DNA from: Anaerotalea alkaliphila
Lineage (GTDB): Bacteria; Bacillota; Clostridia; Lachnospirales; Vallitaleaceae
Direction of reading: 5' to 3'
Length of the DNA stretch: 33,451 bases
NCBI RefSeq assembly: GCF_010179735.1
Contig: NZ_JAAEEH010000030.1
Location: 1 to 33,451 of the forward strand
A program made the position numbers and the translations under genes. This document shows, piece by piece, positions 9,353 to 16,947 of the stretch; position 1 is the stretch's first letter; each line of letters begins with the position of its first letter. The notes beneath the pieces were generated by a model. That model was given only the letters and a program-made list of their open reading frames with translations, did not search any database and was not told the DNA's origin.

Positions 9353-9404
9353 AATGCCGCACAGGAGGGACCGGCACCCGGATCCTTCTTGTGTGGCATT
9401 TTTT
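9353..9404 (+). terminator. Terminator of the pyr operon
   Basis: Bases 9353-9370 pair with 9383-9400 as an 18-bp stem including three G-T pairs, with a 12-nt loop, followed by TTTTTT (9399-9404). This is a textbook intrinsic terminator 17 nt after pyrE. Confidence 0.9.
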
Positions 9405-9422
9405 CTGGAACTCTAGTATAAT
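9393..9422 (+). promoter_or_regulatory. Promoter of the hydrolase-murL-murD2-cvfB unit
   Basis: A perfect TATAAT (9417-9422) has GTGGCA (9393-9398, 4/6 to TTGACA) 18 bp upstream. The -35 lies inside the 3' arm of the pyr terminator, so the two signals overlap. The hydrolase ATG is about 43 nt downstream of the -10. Confidence 0.6.
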
Positions 9423-9464
9423 TGACTCAGACGGACCATCGGTTGAGGGAAGGGAGGATCCACC

Positions 9465-10427
9465 ATGAAGCAAAGACATCTGAAAGGTTTTTTGGGCACG
9501 CTGCTCCTGACGGTCAGCGGCGTACTCACCGCATCCTACTATTTTTACAGGAAGGCTTTCGGCAGGAACAGGAAGAAGTTCATGGACAGGGACGAAGCCC
9601 TGCAGGACATGCGTACGGAGGCGAAATGGGAATTGGGGAAGGAATGGCTGGAACGGCAGCCCTATGAGGAAATAGCCGTCGAATCCTACGACAGGCTGCG
9701 TCTGAAGGCGACCTGCCTGGAGAGTTTCTATCCCAGCAACCGCCATGTGCTGCTGGCCCACGGATATGGCTCCACAGCCAAAGGGATGGCCGTATTCGCC
9801 AAGTTCTACCACGAGGCCCTGGGCTTCAACGTGCTGATGCCCGACAACCGGGGGCACGGGAAGAGCCAGGGGCATTACATAGGCTTCGGATGGCATGACA
9901 GGAAGGACATCCTGGCATGGATCGATTTCCTGGTCCAGAGTTACGGCCAGGACATCGAAATCGTCCTCCACGGCATTTCCATGGGAGGAAGCACCGTGCT
10001 CATGGCGGGAGGGGAGCCTCTGCCGCCCCAGGTGAAGTGCATCGTTTCCGACTGCGCCTACGACACGGTGGACCACCTCATGGGATACCAGCTGAAGCGC
10101 ATGTACAAGGTGCCCTATTTCCCCATCATCCCCCTGGTGAGCCTGATCCTGCGCATCAAGGCGGGATACGGGATGAAGGATGCCAACGCCCTGAAGCAGG
10201 TGCGCAAATGCCGGCTTCCCATCCTGTTCATCCACGGTGGGGACGACAGGTTCGTGCCCACGGAAATGGTGGGCAGGCTCCACGATGCCGCGGCGGGGGA
10301 GAAGGAGCTGCTGATCATCGAGGGGGCCGGCCACGCCATGGCGTATTGGAAGGACCCCGTACAGTACAAGAACAGGGTGGCGGCTTTCGTGAAGAAATAC
10401 ATACAACCCCGGGAGGAAGAGAAGTGA
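9465..10427 (+). CDS. Membrane-anchored alpha/beta hydrolase
   Basis: A serine hydrolase of unknown substrate. The 320-aa product starts with a short basic stretch and one hydrophobic segment (about 8-28), so it is probably tethered to the membrane. The fold shows the oxyanion strand LLAHGYGSTAKG (96-107), DNRGHGKSQGHY, the nucleophile elbow GISMGGS (S172), an acid in IHGGDDRFVP (D260 or D261) and the catalytic histidine in GAGHAMAY (H290). It resembles the YqkD-like hydrolases of Bacillota. It is the first gene of a coupled unit: its TGA overlaps the GTG start of the murL-like gene, and GGGAGGA lies within its 3' end. The context hints at a cell-wall or lipid substrate but does not prove it. 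Confidence 0.8.
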   Translation: MKQRHLKGFLGTLLLTVSGVLTASYYFYRKAFGRNRKKFMDRDEALQDMRTEAKWELGKEWLERQPYEEIAVESYDRLRLKATCLESFYPSNRHVLLAHGYGSTAKGMAVFAKFYHEALGFNVLMPDNRGHGKSQGHYIGFGWHDRKDILAWIDFLVQSYGQDIEIVLHGISMGGSTVLMAGGEPLPPQVKCIVSDCAYDTVDHLMGYQLKRMYKVPYFPIIPLVSLILRIKAGYGMKDANALKQVRKCRLPILFIHGGDDRFVPTEMVGRLHDAAAGEKELLIIEGAGHAMAYWKDPVQYKNRVAAFVKKYIQPREEEK

Positions 10428-11803
10428 ACAGGAAGGACTACAAGGAACTGCAGCGGGCATACCCCCGCTTCCTCTATGAAAGCTTCGGCTTCGGTGTGGA
10501 GGACGGGGAGGCGGTCTGCAGGTTCCGATACAGGATAGAAGGGGCAGGGGAGCCGGACGTGGTGTTCAACCACCGGATTTCCTACGGATTCCAAGGGGAA
10601 GGGGAGGAGCTGGAGCGGCGCCTGTCGGGTATGGAAGGCCTGGTCTTCCATATCGGCCTGATGGAGAGCATCAACTATTGGAAGACCACCTGCTCCAGGG
10701 AATTCCGGGTGCAATGCGGACACTTGTCCCCGGAGCAGGCCCTCTGGTGGAAGAAGCTCTTCTACCACGGGCTGGGGGAGTTCATCTATCTGAACGGCCT
10801 CCACAAGGAAGCCGGCGTGGACCAGGAGAACTTCGTGGAGTTCGTCTCCGACAGGGAGGCGGACGTCCGGGAAGTGCCGGTCCTGGCCCTTTCCGGAAAC
10901 CTGATCCCCGTGGGGGGAGGCAAGGATTCCGTGGTCACGCTGGAGCTGCTGAAGGACCGGAAGGAGGAGAACCTCTGCTTTGTGATGAATCCCCCCCAGG
11001 CGGCCTTCGACTGCATCCGGGTGGCAGGTTACGAGGGATGGCTTTTGGCCCGCCGCACCTTCGACAGGAAGATGCTGGATATGAACAGCCAGGGATTCCT
11101 GAACGGGCATGTGCCCTATTCCGCCATCCTGGCCTGGGCATCCGTCTTGGGGGCTGTGCTGGCAGGGAAGAGGCACATCACCCTCTCCAACGAGAAAAGC
11201 GCCAACGAGCCCAGCGTGCCTGGTACGGATTTCAACCACCAGTACTCCAAGAGTTTCGACTTCGAATGGGATTTCAACCGTTACCTCCACCGGCACGTGC
11301 TGGAGGGAGTGGAATACTTCAGCCTCCTGCGGCGCATGTACGAGCTGGAGATCGCTCGAAGGTTCGCGGCCCACACCGCCTACCATGGAGTGTTCAGGAG
11401 CTGCAACCGGGGGAAGGGGTCCAACAGCTGGTGCGGACACTGCCCCAAATGCCTCTTCGTGTTCATCATCCTGGGCCCCTGGATGTCCCTGGAGGAGCTC
11501 CATGGGATCTTCGGGAAGGACCTGCTGGCAGACGAAAGCCTGTCCAAGGAGCTGCTGGAGCTGCTGGGCCTGGGAGAGACCAAGCCTTTCGAGTGCGTGG
11601 GGACCGTCGCGGAAGTCCGGCTGGCCATGAAGCGGCTCTATCTCCGGCATTACAGGGATGGGGAGAGAAAGGGCCTGCCGGCCCTGATGGCCCTTTTCCT
11701 GGAGAGGATGGAGCTGGACGCCATCGGGGAGCTTCCCGGGGAGGCGGCGGGGGAGGACTTGATCCCCCCGTATTTTGAAGAACTGCTGAAGAAGGAGCTG
11801 TAG
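10424..11803 (+). CDS. murL: UDP-MurNAc-L-Ala-L-Glu epimerase (MurL-like)
   Basis: Predicted to invert the terminal L-Glu of UDP-MurNAc-L-Ala-L-Glu to D-Glu with ATP, as shown for MurL of Xanthomonas oryzae. The start is GTG at 10424, overlapping the previous stop, with GGGAGGAA upstream; the product is 459 aa. Seen directly: VVFNHRISYGF near residues 46-56, an ATP pyrophosphatase-like loop VGGGKDSVVT (163-172), NEKSANEP (256-263), and a cysteine cluster C327 plus C337-x2-C340-x2-C343 in SWCGHCPKC. These features and the immediately following MurD2-type ligase support the call. Without that neighbour it would read only as a PP-loop domain protein. It is uncertain whether the genome also keeps glutamate racemase (murI); if it does, the role here may be redundant or condition-specific. 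Confidence 0.82.
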   Translation: MNRKDYKELQRAYPRFLYESFGFGVEDGEAVCRFRYRIEGAGEPDVVFNHRISYGFQGEGEELERRLSGMEGLVFHIGLMESINYWKTTCSREFRVQCGHLSPEQALWWKKLFYHGLGEFIYLNGLHKEAGVDQENFVEFVSDREADVREVPVLALSGNLIPVGGGKDSVVTLELLKDRKEENLCFVMNPPQAAFDCIRVAGYEGWLLARRTFDRKMLDMNSQGFLNGHVPYSAILAWASVLGAVLAGKRHITLSNEKSANEPSVPGTDFNHQYSKSFDFEWDFNRYLHRHVLEGVEYFSLLRRMYELEIARRFAAHTAYHGVFRSCNRGKGSNSWCGHCPKCLFVFIILGPWMSLEELHGIFGKDLLADESLSKELLELLGLGETKPFECVGTVAEVRLAMKRLYLRHYRDGERKGLPALMALFLERMELDAIGELPGEAAGEDLIPPYFEELLKKEL

Positions 11804-11804
11804 G

Positions 11805-13262
11805 ATGCCGACGGACAGGATTAGGGAAAGAGTCAGGGAAAAATACCAGGGGAAAAAAATCATCATCCTGGGCTTCGGCCGGGAAGGCAGGTCCACGTAC
11901 GCGTTCCTGCGGAAACATCTTCCGGAGCAGACCTTCCACATCATGGACAGGGACCCGGAACAGGCGGCGGCAAGCCTTCCCCCCGGGGAAGGGCATGCGG
12001 TCGTGGTCCCGGCGGGGGATTACCTCGTTTTTCCGGAGGATGCGGACTACATCTTCAAGACCCCGGGAATCCCCGGGAAGCTCCTGGACAGCCATGGGGC
12101 CAAAGGGGAAAGGACCTCCCAGATGGACGAGTTCCTCCGGTTGCTGGGGGAGAAGGTGGTGGGCGTGACCGGCACCAAGGGGAAAAGCACTACGGCCACC
12201 CTTCTGCACAAGACCCTGCAGGCCTACGGGTTCCGGACGGAGCTGGCGGGCAACATCGGCAGGCCGGTGCTGGACCTGGTGGAGGAAGCCGGTTCGGTGG
12301 ATTGGTTCGTGGCAGAGATGAGCAGCCATCAGCTGGAGGAAACCAGACATTCCCCGGCGATGGCCATCCTGCTGAACGTTTTCGAGGAGCATCTGGACCA
12401 TTACCGCAGTTACGGCCACTATGTCGGTGCAAAACTGAACATCGCCCGTTTCCAGAAGGAACAGGACTGCCTGGTCTACGGATGCGACAGCCGGACGCTG
12501 AAGGAGCATCTGGAACCCCTGCAGCCCTCCCTGGCCGGCAGAATGCTGGCCTTCGGACGCAGGGAGAACAACAGCCTGGATGCGGACGGCGTGTTCCTGG
12601 AGAAGGACGGAAGCATCCGCTTGCGGCTGGGAGGAGGGGAGAGGGAGCTGTTCGGTGAGGCGCCCCCGTCCCCCCTTCCCGGAATCCACAGCCTCCTGAA
12701 CAGCCTGGCGGTCCTGGCCATCCTCCAGGCCATGGGACTGGAGGACCCGGAGCCTTTCCGGAAGACGTTGGAGAGGTTCGAGGGGCTGGAGCACCGGCTG
12801 GAGCTGGTGGGGGAATATGGAGGCATCCGCTTCTACAACGATTCCATCTCCACCATCCCCCAGGCCACCCTCTGCGCCGTGGAGGCCATCCCCGGCGTGG
12901 AGACGGTTCTCCTGGGAGGCATGGACCGGGGCGTGGACTACGGTGTGCTGGAGGCATTCATCCTGGAGCGGGCGGACCTGAAATGGATCTGCCTGCCCGA
13001 AACCGGCCATGCCATCGCCGACAGGCTGCTTAAGCTCCATCCCCAGGCCGGGGACCGGATCCGGAAGGTGGGGGATTTGGGGGAAGGGGTGGCCCTGGCC
13101 TACGGATGGACCACTGCCGGCAAGGCCTGCCTGCTCTCCCCTGCGGCGGCCAGCTACAACACATTCAAGGATTTTACGGAACGCGGGAATTTTTTCAAGG
13201 CAAAGGTGCGGGAACTGGGCTCCAAGGAGCCGGACAGTTCAGGGAAGGAAGGATCGGATTGA
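11805..13262 (+). CDS. murD2: UDP-MurNAc-L-alanine-L-glutamate ligase (MurD2-like)
   Basis: Mur ligase predicted to add L-Glu to UDP-MurNAc-L-Ala, giving the substrate for MurL. The 485-aa protein has a Rossmann-like N-terminal part (IIILGFGREGRST, 19-31), the ATP loop GTKGKST (123-129), ELAGNIGRP, the EMSSHQLE motif, LNVFEEHLDHY, and the C-terminal domain with FYNDSISTIPQA and LLSPAAASYNTFKDFTERG. It is a full MurD-family protein, but in place of the usual GxHN it has GIHSLLN. The D-Glu-adding MurD is the alternative; adjacency to murL (1-nt gap) favours L-Glu specificity. Its end overlaps the TTG start of cvfB. Confidence 0.82.
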   Translation: MPTDRIRERVREKYQGKKIIILGFGREGRSTYAFLRKHLPEQTFHIMDRDPEQAAASLPPGEGHAVVVPAGDYLVFPEDADYIFKTPGIPGKLLDSHGAKGERTSQMDEFLRLLGEKVVGVTGTKGKSTTATLLHKTLQAYGFRTELAGNIGRPVLDLVEEAGSVDWFVAEMSSHQLEETRHSPAMAILLNVFEEHLDHYRSYGHYVGAKLNIARFQKEQDCLVYGCDSRTLKEHLEPLQPSLAGRMLAFGRRENNSLDADGVFLEKDGSIRLRLGGGERELFGEAPPSPLPGIHSLLNSLAVLAILQAMGLEDPEPFRKTLERFEGLEHRLELVGEYGGIRFYNDSISTIPQATLCAVEAIPGVETVLLGGMDRGVDYGVLEAFILERADLKWICLPETGHAIADRLLKLHPQAGDRIRKVGDLGEGVALAYGWTTAGKACLLSPAAASYNTFKDFTERGNFFKAKVRELGSKEPDSSGKEGSD

Positions 13263-14101
13263 TAGAGGTCGGAAGGACACAGACATTGGAAGTGGCGAGA
13301 TTGGCGACCATGGGGATTTTTTTGAAGGAAAAGGAAGGAAAGGCGGAGGATGCGGTCCTGCTTCCAAAGAACCAGGTGCCCGAAGAGGTCGCCGTCGGCC
13401 AGATGCTGGAGGTGTTCGTCTACAAGGATTCCCAGGACAGGGCCATCGCTACCAGGAAGACCCCCCGGCTTACCCTGGACTCTCCGGCGGCCAAGCTGGA
13501 GGTGGTGGACAAGACGGAGTTCGGCGCTTTCCTGGATTGGGGTCTGGAGAAACATCTTTTCCTGCCCTACAAGCAACAGACGGAAAAGGTGAAGTTGGGG
13601 GACCAGGTGCTGGTTTCCTTGTATGTGGACAAGAGCGGACGGCTCTGCGGAACCATGGACGTCTATGACCTGCTGCGGGATGACAGTCCCTACAAGGTGG
13701 ACGACATGGTGGAGGGTACGGTGCATGCGCTGAAGGACTTCGGGGCCCTGGTGGCCGTGGACAACCTGTACCACGGGATGGTGCCGGACAGGGAGGTCCA
13801 TGGGAACCTGGCCTACGGGGAGACCCGCTCCTTCAGGGTCACCAAGGTCAGGGAAGACGGCAAGCTGGACCTGAGCCCCCAGGCCAAGGCGCACATCCAG
13901 ATGGACGCCGACAGCAAGACCATTCTGGAGGTCTTGGAGCACCAGGACGGATTCCTGGCCTTGACGGACCAGAGCTCTCCGGAAGAGGTCGCCCGGGAGC
14001 TGGGGATGAGCAAGAAGGCGTTCAAACGGGCTGTGGGGAAGCTTTACAAGGAGAAAAGGATCCTCCTGGAGGACCGTGGAATCCGGCTGGTTTCCCCGTA
14101 A
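13259..14101 (+). CDS. cvfB: CvfB-like S1-domain RNA-binding protein
   Basis: RNA-binding regulator of the CvfB/YitL family, which affects virulence-factor expression in Staphylococcus; no enzymatic function is known. I place the start at TTG 13259, overlapping the murD2 stop as TTGA and preceded by AAGGAAGGA; this gives MIEVGRTQTLEVAR, the standard family N-terminus, and 280 aa, the family length. Domains seen: an N-terminal S1-like domain, a second around KLEVVDKTEFGAFLDWGLEKHLFLP, a third around VEGTVHALKDFGALVAVDNLYHGMVP, and a C-terminal winged helix (SPEEVARELGMSKKAFKRAVGKLYKE). It is the last gene of the coupled unit. Confidence 0.9.
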   Translation: MIEVGRTQTLEVARLATMGIFLKEKEGKAEDAVLLPKNQVPEEVAVGQMLEVFVYKDSQDRAIATRKTPRLTLDSPAAKLEVVDKTEFGAFLDWGLEKHLFLPYKQQTEKVKLGDQVLVSLYVDKSGRLCGTMDVYDLLRDDSPYKVDDMVEGTVHALKDFGALVAVDNLYHGMVPDREVHGNLAYGETRSFRVTKVREDGKLDLSPQAKAHIQMDADSKTILEVLEHQDGFLALTDQSSPEEVARELGMSKKAFKRAVGKLYKEKRILLEDRGIRLVSP

Positions 14102-14110
14102 AATTTCCGG

Positions 14111-14139
14111 TTGCGCTCCAACGTGAAATGGGCTATAAT
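14111..14139 (+). promoter_or_regulatory. Promoter of the PLP decarboxylase gene
   Basis: TTGCGC (14111-14116), a 17-bp spacer and a perfect TATAAT (14134-14139) lie in the 91-nt gap after cvfB. The decarboxylase ribosome-binding site AGGAGGG (14176-14182) follows at the expected distance. No terminator was found between the cvfB stop and this promoter. Confidence 0.75.
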
Positions 14140-14192
14140 GAATTGTTTTATGATTCGAGACAGCCAGAATACGTTAGGAGGGTTAACACACA

Positions 14193-15359
14193 TTGAAAAT
14201 TGAAAGGTTTATCAGCACGCCGGATTGGGAAAAAGTCAAGGAATTTTCCGTGGGAAAGGAGACTCCTTTCCTGGTGGTCAACGTGGACACCATCAAGAAA
14301 AATTATCAGGAACTAAAGGAACATTTCGAGCATGCGGACATTTACTACGCCGTAAAGGCGAACCCCAGGGTAGAGGTCTTGGAAGCCCTGCGGGACAAGG
14401 GGTCCTCTTTTGACGCGGCCTCCATTTATGAGTTGGACAGACTTTTTTCAATCGGAGTTGAACCAAGCCGGATCAGTTACGGAAACACCATCAAAAAAAG
14501 CGCGCACATACGATACGCCTATGAAAAAGGAATTCGCCTCTTCGCCACAGACAGCGAAAGCGACCTTAGAAATATAAGCGAACATGCACCCGGGTCAAGG
14601 GTGTTCATCCGGATGCTGGTGGAGGGGGCGTTGTCTGCGGACTGGCCGCTGGCAAGGAAATTCGGGTGCAACCTGGACGAGATCCGCCACCTGATCTCCC
14701 TGGTGCGGGAGGAGAAGCTGGACGTGCAAATCTACGGCCTTTCCTTCCATGTGGGGTCCCAGCAGAGGAACATCATGATGTGGGACTATGCCCTGCTCAA
14801 GGCCAAGGACATCTTCGACTGGGCCTTGGAGGAGGAAGGGATCCAGCTGGAAATGATCAACATGGGCGGAGGGTTTCCTTCCAACTATGTGGTGGAGGCG
14901 GACCCCATCGGAACCTACGCCGCGGCGATCGAGGAGTCCCTGGACAGCCATTTCTACGAAAAGAGGCCAAGGATCATCCTGGAGCCCGGCAGGTCCATGG
15001 TAGGCAACGCCGGCGTCCTGGTAAGCGAAGTGGTTCTGGTCTCCAAGAAGAGCCATTTCGAGCACTACCGCTGGGTCTATCTGGATGTGGGCAAGTTCAA
15101 CGGCCTCATCGAGACGCTGGACGAATGCATCAAGTATCCCGTCTTCACCGACAAGGAGGAGGAGGAGAAGGAGGAAGTGATCATGGCAGGCCCCACCTGC
15201 GACAGCATGGACATCATGTACGAGGACCACAAGGTCAGCCTTCCCCTTTCCCTGCGGGAAGGGGACAAAGTCTACTGGCTGACCACGGGAGCCTACACCA
15301 GCAGCTATTGCGCGGTGGAGTTCAACGGCTTCCCCCCCATGAAGACCTACTGCATCTGA
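14193..15359 (+). CDS. Ornithine/lysine decarboxylase, fold type III
   Basis: PLP-dependent decarboxylase of the alanine-racemase-fold group (eukaryotic-type ODC, bacterial ODC/LDC, DAP decarboxylase). The start is TTG at 14193, 10 nt after AGGAGGG; the product is 388 aa. Motifs: PLP lysine K55 in YYAVKANP, SFHVGSQ (about 184-190), glycine-rich GGGFPS, EPGRSMVGNAG (264-274), and the second-subunit active-site residues C336-D337 in GPTCDSMD with Y368 near the C-terminus. The CDSxD motif fits ornithine or lysine decarboxylases better than DAP decarboxylase, whose signature contains an ESGD-type sequence. The substrate cannot be fixed from sequence. It is monocistronic, with its own promoter and terminator. 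Its first ~130 codons are visibly more AT-rich than the rest. Confidence 0.85.
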   Translation: MKIERFISTPDWEKVKEFSVGKETPFLVVNVDTIKKNYQELKEHFEHADIYYAVKANPRVEVLEALRDKGSSFDAASIYELDRLFSIGVEPSRISYGNTIKKSAHIRYAYEKGIRLFATDSESDLRNISEHAPGSRVFIRMLVEGALSADWPLARKFGCNLDEIRHLISLVREEKLDVQIYGLSFHVGSQQRNIMMWDYALLKAKDIFDWALEEEGIQLEMINMGGGFPSNYVVEADPIGTYAAAIEESLDSHFYEKRPRIILEPGRSMVGNAGVLVSEVVLVSKKSHFEHYRWVYLDVGKFNGLIETLDECIKYPVFTDKEEEEKEEVIMAGPTCDSMDIMYEDHKVSLPLSLREGDKVYWLTTGAYTSSYCAVEFNGFPPMKTYCI

Positions 15360-15367
15360 GAAAAAGG

Positions 15368-15416
15368 AAAGTCCCGGATCGGGGCCGGTTGTCGGCCCCG
15401 AATCCGGGACTTTTTT
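15368..15416. terminator. Bidirectional terminator between decarboxylase and glycosyltransferase
   Basis: 15371-15379 pairs with 15402-15410, and 15380-15387 with 15393-15400, separated by a bulged A at 15401; the loop is GTTGT. A-rich 15361-15370 and TTTTTT 15411-15416 flank the stem, so it can stop transcription from both convergent genes. The minus-strand gene's TGA overlaps its end. Confidence 0.9.
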
Positions 15417-16609
15417 CATTCCTCCAGCGTGCAAGTGTTCCTGCTGGCATATTCGTCGATCAGGGTCTTGTAGATCTGGAGGGCGCTTTCTCCAAAATGT
15501 TCCTTGGACATGGACTGGACGATGGCATAGGCGTTGTCCGCCATATGGCTGGTGAATTCCTGGTTGTCCAAGGCGCTTCCCAGGGCCTTGAGGAGGCCTT
15601 CCCCGTCCTGGAAGAGATGGCCGGAAAGCCCATGCACCACCACGTCCCGGATGTTCTCGTCCTCGAAGACCACCACAGGGAGGCGGCTGGCCATGGCTTC
15701 CAGGATGGTCAGCCCTTGGGTTTCCGTACTGGAGGCACTGACGAAGAGGTCCGCCATGCTGTAGTAATAGGACACCTCTTCCCAGGGGACGCTGCCCGTG
15801 AAACGGACCACGTCCTCCAGCCCCAGTTCCCTATGGAGTTGGACCAGCTTTTCCCGGTAGGGGCCGTCCCCCACCACCACCAGTCGTACATGGGGGTGGG
15901 TCTTTTGCAGAAAGGCGAACTGGCGTAGGGTCAGCTGCACGTTCTTCTCCTCCGAGACCCGGCCCAGGGACAGGATGACCCTGTTCTCGGGGGTCAGGCC
16001 CAGTTGGCGCCTGATCTCCTGGATCCGGGGGTGGTCGGGGGATGTCCGCTGGAAGTTCTGGATATTGATGCCGGTGGGCAGGACGAAGATCCTGTTCTTC
16101 ACGCCATAGCGTTCCAAGGCTTCCTTGGTCTTGGCGGAAGGGGCGATGAGGGCGTTGAACTTCTTCACATAGACCTTGCTGCCCCGGATGATCAGTTTCT
16201 TCACCACACGCTTGCCGGGCTTGAAGTTCAGGACATAGTGGGTATAATCCTCGTACATGGTATGGTAGGTGTGGAGCACCGGGATGCTCAAGGCCCGGGC
16301 CATGTATTTCCCGAACAGGCCGATGGAAAATTCCGTATGGGTATGGATCACGTCCAGGTCCAACTTCTTGACCCGGCGGTAGGCCCTGGCGAACAGGGGT
16401 ACCGCGACCCGGAACTCCTTCCACCGCGCAAAGGGAAGGGAAGGGATCCGAATGATGTCCTCCTCCTCGTCCTGGTGGCCGGGCACCTTTACGGTGATGA
16501 TGGTCACCTTGTGTCCCCGCTTGACCAGTTCGTCCCGGAGGATCATGACGGAAGTGACCACCCCATTTATTTGCGGGTAATAACAATCAGTGAAGATGCC
16601 AATGTTCAA
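15416..16609 (-). CDS. GT4 glycosyltransferase (diacylglycerol glucosyltransferase-like)
   Basis: A retaining GT-B enzyme, probably acting at the cytoplasmic membrane on diacylglycerol or another lipid acceptor. The 397-aa product begins MNIGIFTDCYYPQINGVV from a TTG start at 16609, with GAGGTGG upstream. The N-terminal acceptor domain contains HTHTEFSIG and HTYHTMYEDYTHY; the C-terminal GT4 domain has LGRVSEEKN (215-223), VVGDGPYR and the EX7E motif (E296, E304 in TETQGLTILE). This layout matches 1,2-diacylglycerol 3-glucosyltransferases that make glycolipid anchors in Bacillota. PimB-like mannosyltransferases and other GT4 members remain possible. It is monocistronic, with its own promoter. 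Confidence 0.85.
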   Translation of the reverse strand: MNIGIFTDCYYPQINGVVTSVMILRDELVKRGHKVTIITVKVPGHQDEEEDIIRIPSLPFARWKEFRVAVPLFARAYRRVKKLDLDVIHTHTEFSIGLFGKYMARALSIPVLHTYHTMYEDYTHYVLNFKPGKRVVKKLIIRGSKVYVKKFNALIAPSAKTKEALERYGVKNRIFVLPTGINIQNFQRTSPDHPRIQEIRRQLGLTPENRVILSLGRVSEEKNVQLTLRQFAFLQKTHPHVRLVVVGDGPYREKLVQLHRELGLEDVVRFTGSVPWEEVSYYYSMADLFVSASSTETQGLTILEAMASRLPVVVFEDENIRDVVVHGLSGHLFQDGEGLLKALGSALDNQEFTSHMADNAYAIVQSMSKEHFGESALQIYKTLIDEYASRNTCTLEE

Positions 16610-16647
16610 AGGCTTCCACCTCGCTTTCTGCAGATGTCGTCTTCCCT

Positions 16648-16679
16648 ATTATATAGCATCTTGCCCAGGATTTCCTCAA
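16648..16679 (-). promoter_or_regulatory. Promoter of the glycosyltransferase gene
   Basis: On the minus strand TTGAGG (16679-16674) is followed after 18 bp by TATATA (16655-16650), overlapping a TATAAT (16653-16648). The TTG start of the gene is about 40 nt downstream. It is back to back with the plus-strand promoter at 16717-16745. Confidence 0.55.
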
Positions 16680-16716
16680 TTATTTTTTTTTGTGGGGAAT
16701 TGGCCCGGCAGCAGGT

Positions 16717-16745
16717 TTGCCTATCCGGCCCGTTTTTGATACAAT
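16717..16745 (+). promoter_or_regulatory. Promoter of the zinc-ribbon/MATE gene pair
   Basis: TTGCCT (16717-16722), a 17-bp spacer and TACAAT (16740-16745) with an extended -10 TG (16737-16738). The zinc-ribbon ATG follows 34 nt later behind CAGGAGGTG. Confidence 0.7.
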
Positions 16746-16779
16746 GAAGGGAAATAGGAAAAAACAGGAGGTGCGGAAG

Positions 16780-16947
16780 ATGAACTATTATTGCCCCAAA
16801 TGCGGGAATGTTTTGGAGAAGGTGGAAGGCTGCGGCAGCGTTTCCTATCTGTGCGACCATTGCAAGGAACTGGTTTCCAGGTCGAAGGTCGTCTCTGAGG
16901 AAGAGCATGCAGCCAAGGCCAAGGCCAAGGAACAGGAACAGAAGTGA
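16780..16947 (+). CDS. Small zinc-ribbon protein
   Basis: A 55-aa protein with two CxxC knuckles, CPKCG (about 5-9) and CDHC (about 26-29), followed by a charged Lys/Glu/Ala-rich tail. The pattern fits a single zinc ribbon; the function is unknown. The ATG at 16780 is chosen over an in-frame upstream ATG (16690) because a strong CAGGAGGTG precedes it and the promoter -10 (16740-16745) lies downstream of the longer start. Its TGA overlaps the GTG start of the MATE gene, so the two are translationally coupled. Confidence 0.75.
   Translation: MNYYCPKCGNVLEKVEGCGSVSYLCDHCKELVSRSKVVSEEEHAAKAKAKEQEQK

Noticed and set aside
13106-13258. Longer N-terminus for CvfB
   Set aside because: The frame is open upstream, but it lies inside murD2; TTG 13259 gives the conserved family N-terminus and has a ribosome-binding site.
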